Assembly (NCBI RefSeq): GCF_003797775.2
Contig: NZ_CP060725.1
Coordinates: 2,288,001-2,352,000, forward strand
Direction of reading: 5' to 3'
From: Sphingopyxis sp. OPL5
GTDB lineage: Bacteria > Pseudomonadota > Alphaproteobacteria > Sphingomonadales > Sphingomonadaceae
DNA: 64,000 nt
Positions 26,871 through 38,900 of the stretch are shown piece after piece. Positions within the stretch are counted from its first letter, which is position 1, and each line of letters begins with the position of its first letter. The position numbers and the translations under genes are program-made. The notes beneath the pieces are model-generated. The model saw only the letters and a program-made list of their open reading frames with translations. It searched no databases and was not told where the DNA came from.

Positions 26871-27050
26871 TCTTGCCTTGGTCCAGGGGATGGTCATGGC
26901 ACGGTAATCCTCCGTCTGAGCGACGACCTGTGCGGCTGGGGCCGCATCGGTGCGTGGCGACGGAGCGACTTGTGCCCGCCCTTCGCCTGCACCGACCGGT
27001 TCGCCGGTACGCCCCCGCCACTTCGCTCTGGCGCAAAGGGGGCTTATCCC

Positions 27051-28955
27051 ATGTTGAAGACCGGTTTCATTTCCCTCCTCGCGCTGACGGCGGCGACGCC
27101 CGCCTTCGCGCAGTCCAATCCCGACGAAACATCGACCGACGCGAACGGTGATACCATTGTCGTCACGGCCAGCGGCGTCGAACAGAGCCGCACCGAAACG
27201 GGCCACACCATTTCCGTTATCACGCGCGACGATCTGGAAACATCGCAAGTGACGTCGATCAGCGACGCTTTAAACCTCGTGCCAGGCGTAGCTGTCGCAC
27301 AAAGCGGACCCGTCGGATCGCAAACCAGCGTGTTTATCCGCGGCGCCGAAAGCAGCCAGACGCTGGTGCTGATCGATGGCGTGCGGATCAATGATCCTTC
27401 GACGCCCAATGGCGCGTTCGATTTCGGTGGATTGCTTACGGGCAATATCGACCGGGTCGAGGTGCTGCGCGGTGCCAATTCGGTCATCTGGGGCAGCCAG
27501 GCGATCGGTGGCGTCATCAGCGTGCAAACCGTCGCACCCACGGACACGCTGTCGGCCAATGCTTTCGCCGAATATGGCAGCCATGACACCGCCAAAGTCT
27601 TTGGCAATGTGTCGGGCAAGAGTGGGATCATCTCCGGCAGCGTCGGCGCCGGCTATTATCGCACCGACGGTATTTCGTCGCTCATCGGCGGCACCGAACG
27701 CGATGGGTACAGGAACTTGTCCGCCAACGGAAAGTTGCTCGTCGAATTCTCGCCTGCCCTCGCGCTCGATCTGCGCGGTTATTACAACAAGGGCCGGATT
27801 GAATATGACGACGCCTTTGCCTTTCCGGGCAACCCGGCAAATTCCATTCCCGAATCCGATAACGAACAGTTCGTCGGCTATGCCAGATTGAACCACGACC
27901 TGCTCGACGGCAAGTGGAAGGGGCGCCTGTCGTACAGCCGTACCGAGCTGACCCGCAAAGGCAGCGAGGATGGCGCGACCGGTCCTTTCAACTACAATGT
28001 TTTCACCGCGCGCGGCAAAGTCGACCGTTTTGCCTATGACGGCAATGTCGACTTCGGCATCGCGTCACTGGTTTTCGGCGGCGCCCATGAAGAGACGTTC
28101 GCCAGCACTTTCTATCCCTTGGGCGGTGACACCACACCCACCAGGTTCAAAAGCGACTATTCCAGCTTTTACGGACAGATTGGCGTACACCCGTTTGACG
28201 GCCTGACGGTCAACGGCGGCGTGCGATACGAAGATCATTCACAATATGGCGACCACACAAGCTTTGGTGCCGACGCGGCCTATACGCCCAATGATGGCAA
28301 GACCATATTCCGCGCGAGCTATGCCGAAGGTTTTCGTGCGCCGACGTTGAGCGAGGCATTGCCGCCATTCGGCAACATCAATCTGAAACCGGAAACCTCC
28401 AAAGGCTTTGACGCCGGAATCGAGCACAGTTTTATCGATCGCAAAGTCACGGCGACCGCGACCTACTTCCATCGCAAAAGCAACGACCTCATCGCCTATA
28501 ATCCCGCGACATTCCAATCGGAGAATATCGGGCGGGTGAAGTCGGAGGGCGTCGAGCTTGGACTTATCGTCCGGCCCAACGACAATCTGGACGTGCGGGT
28601 GAATTACGCACTGGTCGATGCTACCACCCGCTCCCCGGGTGCCAATTTTGGCAACCAGCTTGCCCGCCGCCCAAGGGACAAAGCGAGTTTCGTCGCCGAC
28701 TGGAAATCGCCTTGGGGCCTGAAACTGGGTGCAACGATTGCCCTGACCGGCGACAGTTTCGACAATATCAACAACAGCTTCGCCAATCGCCTCGACGGAT
28801 ACTGGCTGACCGCCGTGCGTGCGGCTTTCCCAATCACCGATCAGCTCGAAGTTTATGGCCGGATCGAAAATCTGTTCGATGAGGATTATGTGGTTGTCAA
28901 AGGCTATAATACTTACGGTCGCACAGCCGCCATTGGTATCCGCGTAAAAATCTGA
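27051..28955 (+). CDS. btuB: Vitamin B12 TonB-dependent outer-membrane receptor
   Basis: 634 aa. ATG 27051 with AAAGGGGG upstream. Signal peptide MLKTGFISLLALTAATPAFA, TonB box DTIVVTA (34-40), plug with VFIRGAESSQTLVLIDGVR and GANSVIWGSQAIGGVI, then a beta barrel ending NTYGRTAAIGIRVKI. Length and plug wording match BtuB, and the cobalamin riboswitch directly upstream decides the assignment. By eye the gene has more A/T in third codon positions than its neighbours, a possible sign of separate acquisition, but I have not computed it. Its stop overlaps the btuF ATG (TGATG). Confidence 0.9.
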   Translation: MLKTGFISLLALTAATPAFAQSNPDETSTDANGDTIVVTASGVEQSRTETGHTISVITRDDLETSQVTSISDALNLVPGVAVAQSGPVGSQTSVFIRGAESSQTLVLIDGVRINDPSTPNGAFDFGGLLTGNIDRVEVLRGANSVIWGSQAIGGVISVQTVAPTDTLSANAFAEYGSHDTAKVFGNVSGKSGIISGSVGAGYYRTDGISSLIGGTERDGYRNLSANGKLLVEFSPALALDLRGYYNKGRIEYDDAFAFPGNPANSIPESDNEQFVGYARLNHDLLDGKWKGRLSYSRTELTRKGSEDGATGPFNYNVFTARGKVDRFAYDGNVDFGIASLVFGGAHEETFASTFYPLGGDTTPTRFKSDYSSFYGQIGVHPFDGLTVNGGVRYEDHSQYGDHTSFGADAAYTPNDGKTIFRASYAEGFRAPTLSEALPPFGNINLKPETSKGFDAGIEHSFIDRKVTATATYFHRKSNDLIAYNPATFQSENIGRVKSEGVELGLIVRPNDNLDVRVNYALVDATTRSPGANFGNQLARRPRDKASFVADWKSPWGLKLGATIALTGDSFDNINNSFANRLDGYWLTAVRAAFPITDQLEVYGRIENLFDEDYVVVKGYNTYGRTAAIGIRVKI

Positions 28956-29860
28956 TGCAGGGGGTCGGCCTGGCGTCTGTGTTTGCCGCCGCGGTGCTGC
29001 TGGTTTCGACCGGCAGCGCCGTGGCGCCGCCCGACGCCGGGCCGCCGCCTTCTAAGCCACTGCGCGTCATGTCGACGAACCAGTGCACCGACCAGCTGGT
29101 GCTGGCGCTGCTGCCGCCCGAACGGATCGCGTCGGTGACCTGGCTGTCGCGCGATCCGTCGGGGTCGCTGATGGCCGAGGCGGCGCAGCGAGTCGGCATC
29201 AATCACGGCCTTGCCGAAGAGGTCGTCCAGCAACAACCCGATCTGATCGTCGCCGACCGTTTTTCGAAACCGACGACGCGGGCGATGCTCAAACGGCTCG
29301 GCTATCCGATGATCGAGGTCGACGACGCGACCAGCTTCGATGCGATCCGCGCCAATGCCCGGCAGGTCGCGCGGGCGGTCGGCGAAGTCGCGCGCGGCGA
29401 GGCGATGATCGCCCAAATGGACCGCGAGCTTGCCGAACTGGCTCGCGATCCCGGGCCGCCGCTGCGTGTCGTCGCGTGGGACGGCGGTGGTTTCAGCGCG
29501 AGCAAGGGGTCGCTCTATAACGCGGTGCTCGAAGCGGCGGGCGCGGTGAACATCGCCAACGAGCCGCCGGTGTCGCGCTATAATCGCCCCGACACCGAAG
29601 TGCTGCTCGTCGCCGCGCCGACCCTGCTCGTCAAGGGCGCCGGGGTCCGCCCCGAATATGGAATGCGCGAGAATATCGAGCGTCATCCGCTCGTTCGCCG
29701 CTATTGGGACGGCGCGCGGACGGTGGCGATTTCGCCGGCCTATTATGGCTGCGGCACCCCCAGGATCAGCGAAGCGGCGATCCGGCTGCGCGCCGAACTG
29801 CGCGCCGCGGCGAGCCGGGTCCGCACCCCGCTTCCCTTTGCCGGGGTTCATGCGCTGTGA
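28955..29860 (+). CDS. btuF: Cobalamin ABC transporter substrate-binding protein
   Basis: 301 aa. ATG 28955 overlaps the btuB stop. Signal sequence of about 20-25 residues, then the class III binding-protein fold: RVMSTNQCTDQLVLALLPPERI, VVQQQPDLIVADRFSKPTTRAMLKRLGY-type text, and a long connecting helix. It should capture B12 in the periplasm and deliver it to the permease encoded next. Similar proteins bind iron chelates, but riboswitch control and linkage to btuB favour cobalamin. Stop overlaps the next ATG (TGATG). Confidence 0.85.
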   Translation: MQGVGLASVFAAAVLLVSTGSAVAPPDAGPPPSKPLRVMSTNQCTDQLVLALLPPERIASVTWLSRDPSGSLMAEAAQRVGINHGLAEEVVQQQPDLIVADRFSKPTTRAMLKRLGYPMIEVDDATSFDAIRANARQVARAVGEVARGEAMIAQMDRELAELARDPGPPLRVVAWDGGGFSASKGSLYNAVLEAAGAVNIANEPPVSRYNRPDTEVLLVAAPTLLVKGAGVRPEYGMRENIERHPLVRRYWDGARTVAISPAYYGCGTPRISEAAIRLRAELRAAASRVRTPLPFAGVHAL

Positions 29861-30843
29861 TGCGCTGGTTCGTCCCGCTGCTGCTCGTCCTGCTGCTGGC
29901 CGCGGGTTTCGTCTCGCTGCTCGCCGGAACGGTGTGGCTGACCCCCGAACAGGCGCTCGGCGGGTTGCTCGCGGGCCGCACCGACCTCGCGTCGCTGATC
30001 CTCATCGAAATCCGCCTGCCACGATTGATCCTCGGCCTGATGGTCGGCGCGATCCTCGGCCTGTCGGGTGCGGTGCTGCAGGGGCTGCTGCGCAACCCGC
30101 TCGCCGAACCCGGGCTGCTCGGGGTGTCGGCGGGGGCGTCGCTCGGCGCGGTGATCGCGATCTATTTCGGCTTCGCGGCGAGCTTCGCGATGGCGCCGCC
30201 CTTGTTCGGCCTCGTCGGCGGTTTCGTCACCGCGGGCACCGCGCTCGCCTTGTCGCGGCGCGGCGGCACATTGTCGCTGATCCTCGCCGGCGCCGCGGTC
30301 AGCAGCATCGCCGCCGCCGGGGTCAGCGTCGCGCTCAACGTCGCGCCCAACCCCTATGCGGCATACGAGATCATGGTCTGGCTGATGGGCTCGCTCGTCG
30401 ACCGCAGCTGGGACCATGTCTGGCTCGCGGCGCCTTTCATCCTCGTTGGCGCTATGCTGTTGCTGCTCACCGGCCGCGCGCTCGACGCGCTGGCGCTCGG
30501 CGAGGCGCAGGCCGAAAGTCTCGGCATCCATGTCGCGCGCACCCGCCTGCTCGCGCTGCTCGGTACCGCGATGGGGGTCGGCGCGGCGACCTCGGTCGCG
30601 GGGGCGATCAGCTTCGTCGGGCTGATCGCGCCGCATATCGTTCGACCGCTCGTCGGGCACCGGCCCGGCCAGACGCTGGTCCCTGCTGCGCTCGTCGGCG
30701 CGCTGCTCGTGACCCTCGCCGATGTCGGCACAAGGCTGCTCGTCGTCGACGGCAAGATCCTCGCGCTCGGGGTGTTCATCAGCCTGTTCGGCGCGCCCTT
30801 TTTCCTGTGGCTCGTCCTTCATGTGCAAAGGCGCACCGCATGA
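29860..30843 (+). CDS. btuC: Cobalamin ABC transporter permease (FecCD family)
   Basis: 327 aa, about ten membrane helices. The FecCD/BtuC signature is present: IRLPRLILGLMVGAILGLSG, LRNPLAEPGLLGVSAGASLG, and near the C-terminus GAISFVGLIAPHIVRPLVG, the loop contacting the ATPase. The start at ATG 29860 directly follows a GTG codon and overlaps the btuF stop. It forms the inner-membrane channel for B12 with the product of the next gene, whose ATG overlaps its stop (ATGA). Confidence 0.88.
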   Translation: MRWFVPLLLVLLLAAGFVSLLAGTVWLTPEQALGGLLAGRTDLASLILIEIRLPRLILGLMVGAILGLSGAVLQGLLRNPLAEPGLLGVSAGASLGAVIAIYFGFAASFAMAPPLFGLVGGFVTAGTALALSRRGGTLSLILAGAAVSSIAAAGVSVALNVAPNPYAAYEIMVWLMGSLVDRSWDHVWLAAPFILVGAMLLLLTGRALDALALGEAQAESLGIHVARTRLLALLGTAMGVGAATSVAGAISFVGLIAPHIVRPLVGHRPGQTLVPAALVGALLVTLADVGTRLLVVDGKILALGVFISLFGAPFFLWLVLHVQRRTA

Positions 30844-31607
30844 GCGCGCTGACCTTCGCCGCAGTGGCCGCGAAACGCGATGCGCGCGTCGTGCTGCGCG
30901 ACATAGACGCCGTTTTTGCGCCGGGCCGGCTGACTGCGGTGATCGGCCCCAATGGCGCCGGTAAAAGTACGCTCCTCGAAGTCGCGGCGGGGCTACGCGT
31001 GCCCGATGCCGGACGCGTCGAACTCGGCGGGCAATCGCTCGCGAGCATCGGTCGCCGGATGCTCGCGCGGCGCCGCGCCTATCTGCCGCAGCGCGCCGAG
31101 GTCGAATGGCCTATCAGCGTCGAGCGCGTCGTCGCGCTCGGGTTGACCCCGGTGCTGCCGAGCTTCGGCGATCTGCCAGCCGCGCTGCGCCCCGCGATCG
31201 ATGACGCGCTCGCCGCCTGCGACCTCACCAGCTTGCGCGACCGCCCGGCGACCAGCCTGTCGGGCGGCGAACTCGCCCGCGCGATGCTGGCGCGCGCGAT
31301 CGTCGGCGATCCCGAATTGCTGATCGTTGACGAGCCCACCGCGGGGCTCGACCCGCGTCATGCGCTCGACGCGGCGCGGCGGCTGCGCGCGCGTGCCGAT
31401 GCCGGGCGCACCGTGATCATGGCGATCCACGACCTCGACCTCGCGCTGCGCCACGCCGACGATGTCGTCGCGATCAAGGACGGCGCGTTGCTCGCGGCGG
31501 GGTCGGTCGCCGAGGTGATGAGCGAGGACCTACTCGGCGCGCTTTACGAGGTGCAGGTGCGTATCACCCGCGATGCCGACGGTGCCGCGATCCGCTTTCG
31601 CGACTGA
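30840..31607 (+). CDS. btuD: Cobalamin ABC transporter ATP-binding protein
   Basis: 255 aa; ATG 30840 overlaps the btuC stop by 4 bp. Walker A GPNGAGKST (36-44), signature LSGGE (140-144), Walker B LLIVDEP (160-166), D-loop GLDP, and switch His in MAIHDLDLAL. It energises the BtuFCD importer. It is last in the riboswitch-controlled operon and ends 3 bp from the stop of the converging amidohydrolase gene, with no visible terminator. Confidence 0.88.
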   Translation: MSALTFAAVAAKRDARVVLRDIDAVFAPGRLTAVIGPNGAGKSTLLEVAAGLRVPDAGRVELGGQSLASIGRRMLARRRAYLPQRAEVEWPISVERVVALGLTPVLPSFGDLPAALRPAIDDALAACDLTSLRDRPATSLSGGELARAMLARAIVGDPELLIVDEPTAGLDPRHALDAARRLRARADAGRTVIMAIHDLDLALRHADDVVAIKDGALLAAGSVAEVMSEDLLGALYEVQVRITRDADGAAIRFRD

Positions 31608-31610
31608 ACC

Positions 31611-33302
<1,692 letters not shown>

Positions 33303-33434
33303 GTCCCGTCTCCTGTTCGCCGCCGAGGGCATATCCTGCCCGAGCAAGATGCACTTGGCCATGCGCATTATCGGGCTTGATCGCCGCCAGCCCGCGCGCC
33401 AAGGGTTTCGCAACAAAACCGATGGGAGGAAGCT

Positions 33435-34403
33435 TTGATCAAGACGCGTATTACCGAGAAGTTCGGCATCGAAACCCCGATCATCATGGGCGGCATGACC
33501 GGCGTGGGCTATGGCCCGCTCGTCGCCGCGGTCGCCAATGCGGGGGCTCTGGGCTTCATCACCGCGCATATGTATCCGACCGGCCAAGCCTTGTTCGACG
33601 AGATCGAGGCGACCCGCAAGCTGACCGACAAGCCGTTCGGGGTGAACCTGACCCTGCTGCCGTCGATCAACCCCATTCCCTATGACGAATATCGCGAGGC
33701 GATCATCGCCAGTGGCATCAGGATCGTCGAAACCGCGGGCCGCGCCCCGACCGACCACCTGCCGGCCTTCAAGGACGCCGGGGTCACGGTGATCCACAAA
33801 TGCACCTCGGTGCGCCACTCGGTGTCGGCGGTGAAAAAGGGCGTCGACATGATCAGCATCGACGGCTTCGAATGCGCGGGTCACCCCGGCGAGGACGATG
33901 TCGGGCTCGTGGTGCTGCTGCCGGCGACGGTCGACGCGCTGCCCGACACCCCGATCATCGCCTCGGGCGGCATGGCCGACGGGCGCAGCATCATTGCCGC
34001 GCTGGCGCTCGGCGCCGATGCGGTCAACATGGGCACGCGCTTCTGCGCTACCGTCGAGGCCGTGATCCACCAGAATGTGAAGCAGCGCATCGTCGATGCG
34101 ACCGAGACCGATACGGTGCTCGTCGGCCGCACGCTGCGCAACACCGCGCGTGTCGCGAAGAATGCAGTGTCGGTCGAGGTTGCCGAGATCCAGCGCGATC
34201 CGACCAAGACCTTCGAGGATGTGAAGCATCTGATGGCGGGCGTGCGCGGGCGCGAAAATGTGCTGCGCGACGGCGATGTCGACGGCGGCATCTGGACCAG
34301 CGGCCAGAGCCAGGCGTTGATCCACGACATCCCGACCTGCGCCGAGCTGGTCGCGAATATCATGGCGCAGGCCGAAGCGGTGCGGGCGCGCATCGCGGGG
34401 TAA
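33435..34403 (+). CDS. Nitronate monooxygenase / 2-nitropropane dioxygenase family flavoprotein
   Basis: 322 aa from TTG 33435, preceded by GGGAGGA. FMN-binding TIM barrel: PIIMGGMTGVGYGPLVAAVANAG, PFGVNLTLLP, HKCTSVRHSVSAVKKGVD, FECAGHPGEDDVG with the catalytic-type His, PIIASGGMADGRSI, and GADAVNMGTRFCAT phosphate-binding loop. Such proteins oxidise alkyl nitronates; relatives act as FabK-type enoyl reductases. No fatty-acid synthesis genes are adjacent, so nitronate detoxification is the default call. Single gene, followed by an interspersed palindromic repeat. Confidence 0.8.
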   Translation: MIKTRITEKFGIETPIIMGGMTGVGYGPLVAAVANAGALGFITAHMYPTGQALFDEIEATRKLTDKPFGVNLTLLPSINPIPYDEYREAIIASGIRIVETAGRAPTDHLPAFKDAGVTVIHKCTSVRHSVSAVKKGVDMISIDGFECAGHPGEDDVGLVVLLPATVDALPDTPIIASGGMADGRSIIAALALGADAVNMGTRFCATVEAVIHQNVKQRIVDATETDTVLVGRTLRNTARVAKNAVSVEVAEIQRDPTKTFEDVKHLMAGVRGRENVLRDGDVDGGIWTSGQSQALIHDIPTCAELVANIMAQAEAVRARIAG

Positions 34404-34407
34404 TATT

Positions 34408-34498
34408 CTTCGTCATTGCGAGGAGCCGAAGGCGACGCGGCAATCCAGAGCGGTTTACGCCTGCCCTGGATTGCTTCGCTCCGCTCGCAATGACGAAG
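34408..34498. repeat. Interspersed palindromic repeat (CGTCATTGCGAG family)
   Basis: Outer arms CTTCGTCATTGCGAG (34408-34422) and CTCGCAATGACGAAG (34484-34498) are perfect complements; inner arms CAATCCAG / CTGGATTG add a second stem. This family is widespread in alphaproteobacterial intergenic DNA. Its minus-strand translation gives the familiar spurious peptide HCERSEAIQ...RNDE. It sits between two converging genes and could act as a terminator. Confidence 0.85.
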
Positions 34499-34503
34499 GT
34501 TGA

Positions 34504-35913
34504 TTAGGCGCCGCCGTCCTGCCAGCCGCCGCCCAGCGCGAGGAACAGCGAGACGAGGTTCGTCGCGCGGGTCTGTTCGGACTGGGCGATGCTCGCGTTG
34601 ATCGATGCCAGCGTCCGCTCGGCATCGAGCACGACCTGGAAATTCTCGCGTCCCGCCTGATAGCGCAGCCGCGCGATGCGGGCGGCGTCGCCGGCCTCGG
34701 CCGCCGCGCGGCGCAGCGCCGCGAGCCGGTCGAGTTCGCCCGCATAATTGGCGAGCGCGCTTTCGCTTTCCTGCAGCGCGGTCAGCCAGGTGCCGTCGAA
34801 ACTCGCGAGCGCGCCATCGGCCCCGGCTTCGGCCTGTTTCAGCCGCGACCGCGCGACCTCCATGTTCGGGAAGCTCCACGAGATCAGCGGGCCGAGCGAG
34901 AAGCGGAAGCCGTCGGACTTGCCGAGTCCCGAGATCGAGCTGGCGGTCGAGCCGACCGAGCCGCCGAGGCTGATGCTCGGGTACAGATCGGCGGTCGCGA
35001 CATTGACCCGCGCCGCCGCTGCGGCGAGCTGGCGCTCGGCGCGGCGGATGTCGGGGCGCCGAGCAAGCAGCGACGCACCGTCGCCGACGGGGATCGGGCG
35101 GTTCAATTCGGGCGGCGCCTGGCAGGCGAGCACGGCAGCGGGCGCTTCGGCGGGCGGCTTGCCGGTGAGCACCGCGAGGCGATAGAGCGCGGCGGCGCGC
35201 TGCGCGGTCAGCGTCGGGATCGTCGCCCGCGTCTGTTCGAGCAGTGCGCCCGCCTGTCCGGTCTCGAGCCGCGTCGCGCGGCCACCCTCGAACAGGCGGC
35301 GGGTGAGGTCGAAGGTCTGCTGCTGGATGCGCAGCGTGTCCTCGGCGACCGCGATCTGGCGGTTGAACGAACAGACGTCGGTGTAAGCGCGCGTCGTTTC
35401 GGCGGCGACGGTGATGCGGGTCAGGTCGAACGCCGCCTGTACCGCATCGGCGTCGGCGCGGCTGGCGCGGATCGCGCTTTCGACGCGGCCGAACAGGTCG
35501 ACCTGATAGCCGATGTCGAGCCCGACGTCATAGCTGTCGCCCTCGATCGAGCCGGCGCCGAGCGGGTTCGCCTGGCGCGCATAGGTGCCGCCGGCGCCCA
35601 CCGTCGTCGTCGGCAGGCGGCCGGCCCGCGATTCGCGCAGCACCGCGCGCGCCTGCGCCAGATTGGCGGCGGCGACGCGAAGATCGGTGTTCGCCGTGAG
35701 CGCTTCACCGACGAGCTGGTCGAGCAACGGGTCGCCGAACAGGCTCCACCATGGACCCGGCGGCTGTTCGCCGCTGAAGGCGGGCGACTTGCCGGCTTCG
35801 AGGAAGGGCGCCTGCGACGGCGCCGCGGGAACCGGCGAGACATAGCGGGGGCCGACGGTACAGGCCGACAGCGCCAGCATGCTCGCGGCGGCAAGGATCA
35901 GGTTGCGGGTCAT
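34504..35913 (-). CDS. RND efflux outer-membrane lipoprotein (NodT/OprM family)
   Basis: 469 aa. Lipoprotein signal MTRNLILAAASMLALSAC (lipobox LSAC). Two repeats of the TolC/OprM fold are visible: PGPWWSLFGDPLLDQLVGEAL with LRVAAANLAQARAVLRES, and later ARRPDIRRAERQLAAAAARVNVATADLYP. It forms the outer-membrane channel for the RND pump. Its ATG overlaps the RND stop in TAATG. Last gene of the MFP-RND-OMF operon. Confidence 0.92.
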   Translation of the reverse strand: MTRNLILAAASMLALSACTVGPRYVSPVPAAPSQAPFLEAGKSPAFSGEQPPGPWWSLFGDPLLDQLVGEALTANTDLRVAAANLAQARAVLRESRAGRLPTTTVGAGGTYARQANPLGAGSIEGDSYDVGLDIGYQVDLFGRVESAIRASRADADAVQAAFDLTRITVAAETTRAYTDVCSFNRQIAVAEDTLRIQQQTFDLTRRLFEGGRATRLETGQAGALLEQTRATIPTLTAQRAAALYRLAVLTGKPPAEAPAAVLACQAPPELNRPIPVGDGASLLARRPDIRRAERQLAAAAARVNVATADLYPSISLGGSVGSTASSISGLGKSDGFRFSLGPLISWSFPNMEVARSRLKQAEAGADGALASFDGTWLTALQESESALANYAGELDRLAALRRAAAEAGDAARIARLRYQAGRENFQVVLDAERTLASINASIAQSEQTRATNLVSLFLALGGGWQDGGA

Positions 35914-38900
35914 TAGCGGGTCTCCGCCGGGCTGGTGTCCGGCTGTTTCTGCTTGCGGTCGCGGCGGGCGAAGGCGGTCGCCTTGTCGCCGAGCTTGCGG
36001 CAGAGGACATAGAAGAGCGGGGTGAAGATCAGTCCGAAGATCGTCACGCCGAGCATGCCAAAGGTCACCGCGGTGCCCAGCGCCTGCCGCATTTCCTGTC
36101 CCGGGCCGCTCGCGATCGCCAGCGGCACGACGCCGAAGATGAAGGCGAAGCTGGTCATCAGGATCGGGCGGAGGCGCGAGCGTGCGGCGTGGACCGCGGC
36201 GTCGATCGTGCTCATCCCGTCCTGTTCCTCGGCCTGTTTCGCGAACTCGACGATCAGGATCGCATTCTTCGCGGCGAGCGCGATGAGCACGACCAGACCG
36301 ACCTGTGTCAGGATATTATTGTCCATCCCGCGCAGGTTGACGCCGAGCATCGCCGCGAGGATGCACATCGGCACGATCAGGATCACCGCGAGCGGTAGCG
36401 GCAGCGATTCATATTGCGCCGCGAGCACGAGGAAGACGAACACCACCGCGAGGCCGAAGATCAGCACCGCGCCGCCGCCCGCCGCCTTTTCCTGATAGGC
36501 GAGGCCGGTCCATTCATAGGCGAAGCCCGACGGCAACGTCTTGTCGGCAAGCCCCTCCATCGCGGCGAGCGCCGCACCCGACGACACGCCCGGCGCCGCC
36601 TGTCCCTGCAGTTCGACCGCGGGGAACAGGTTATAGCGCACGACGCGCGTCGGGCCGCTGTCGTCGCGGAAGGTCGCGACCGACGACAGGGGCACCATCT
36701 CGCCCGAGGTCGAGCGCACCTGCAGCCGTCCGACATCCTCAATGCTGGCGCGCGAGGTCGGTTCGGCCTGCGCGGTCACGCGGAAGGTGCGGCCGAGGAA
36801 GTTGAAGTCGTTGACGTATGTCGACGCCAGATAGGTACCGAGCGCGGCATAGACCTGGCTCGGATCGACACCCAGGATCTGCGCCTTGTCGCGGTCGACA
36901 TCGGCGAAGATGCGTGGGCTTCCGGTGTTGAACAGCGAGAAGACCTGCTGCACATCCTTCATCTGCGCCGCGCCGCCCATCATGGCGCCGGTGGCCTGTT
37001 CGAGCTCCTTGTAGCTTTCGCCGCTGCGGGCCTGGATCATCATCGTGAAGCCGTTGCCGTTGCCCAGCCCCTGCACCGCGGGGGGCGCGATGACGAAGGC
37101 GTTCGCTTCGGGCAGCGCATTGGCGAGCACGCCCGACAGTTGCTGCGACAGCGCGGTCGCGGAGAGCTTGCTGCCGCGCTCGCCCCAGTCGGTCAGGCGG
37201 ATGAACATCGTGCCCGCGTTCGACGCGGTCGAGAAACTCGATCCGTCGAGGCCCGAGAAGGTCGCGATGCTGGCAACACCGTCGATCTTCTTCACTTCCT
37301 GTTGCGCGCGGGCGAGGACTTCGCTGGTGCGGTCGAGCGACGCGCCCGGCGGCAGCTGGACGACGCCGATCAGCACGCCCTGGTCCTGGTCGGGAATGAA
37401 GCCCGTCGGCGTGTCGGCGAGGCGCCAGCCGGTCGCCGCGAGCAGCACGGCATAGATGGCGAGCATCAGCCCGCCCTTGCGCACCAGCGAGGCGGTGGTG
37501 CGGCCATAGCGGTCGGACAATTTGTCGAAGCCGCTGTTGAACTTGTCGGCTGCGCGCCGGACGACGCGCATCACCGGGTTCTTTGGCTCTTCATGATGCT
37601 CTTCGTGCGGCTTGAGCAGCAGCGCCGCCATCGCGGGCGACAAGGTGAGCGAGGTGAGCAGCGAAAACACCGTCGCCGCCGCGATCGTCACCGCGAACTG
37701 CTGATAAAAGATGCCGGGGATGCCGGGGACGAAGGCGGTCGGCACGAACACCGCGACGAGCACGAGCCCGATCGCGATCAGCGCGCCCGACACTTCCTCC
37801 ATCGTCCGGTGCGCGGCTTCGCGCGGACTGAGGCCTTCGCGGATATGCTTTTCGACCGCCTCGACGACGACGATCGCGTCGTCGACGACGATCCCGACCG
37901 CGAGCACCAGTGCGAAGAGCGACAGCGAGTTGATCGAGAAACCGAGCGCGAGCTGGACCGCGAAGGTGCCGACGAGCGCCACCGGAATCGCGACGATCGG
38001 GATGATCGCGGCGCGCCAGGTCTGCAGGAAGACGAGCACGACGAGCACGACGAGGAAGATCGCCTCGACGAGCGTTTCCTGCACCGCGGTCACCGACGCC
38101 TGGACATATTCGGTCGGGTTGAAGGGGATTTCATATTCGAGTCCCGGGGGGAAGTCGGCCGAGGCCTTCTTCACTTCCTCGAGCACGAGGTTCGCCGCGT
38201 TGAGCGCATTGGCACCCGGCTGCTGGATCACCGCCATGCCGACGCCTTCGCGGCCGTTGAACACGCCGCGCACGCCATAGTCCTGCGCGCCGAGCTCGAC
38301 GCGCGCGACATCCTTCAGCCGGGTGATCGCGCCGTTCGTCGTGTCGGTCTTGATCACGACATTGGCGAACTGGTCGGGGGTGACGAGGCGGCCCGGGACT
38401 TCGACGGGCAGTTCGAACGCCGGATTGCCCTTGCCATAGGGCGGGGCGCCGACCGAACCGCCGGCGACCTGGACATTCTGGCTTTGCAGCGCGGCGACGA
38501 TTTCGGGCGCGGTCAGGTTGCGCGCCGCGGCCTTGTCGGGGTCGATCCACACGCGCATCGAATAATAGCCGCCGCCGAAGATCTGGACGCCGCCGACACC
38601 TTCGAGGCGGAGCAGGCGGTCGCGCAGCGTCGAATTGGCGTAGTTGCCGACATAGTCGGTGTCGATCGCCGGATCGGTCGAGGTCAGCGCGACGATCATC
38701 AGGAAGCCCGATTCCTGCTTGTTCACCTGCACGCCGATCTGGCGCACCTGTTCGGGCAGGCGCGGCTCGGCGAGCGCGACGCGGTTCTGGACCAGCACCT
38801 GCGCGGCATCGAGGTCGGTGCCGGGTTCGAAAGTCACGGTGATCTGCGCGGCGCCCTGCGTCGAGCTGCTCTGGATATAGAGCATATTCTCGACGCCGTT

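Noticed and set aside
33881..34879. Minus-strand open frame containing HCERSEAIQ
   Set aside because: It is the familiar translation of the interspersed CGTCATTGCGAG repeat, fused to shadow frames of two real genes.
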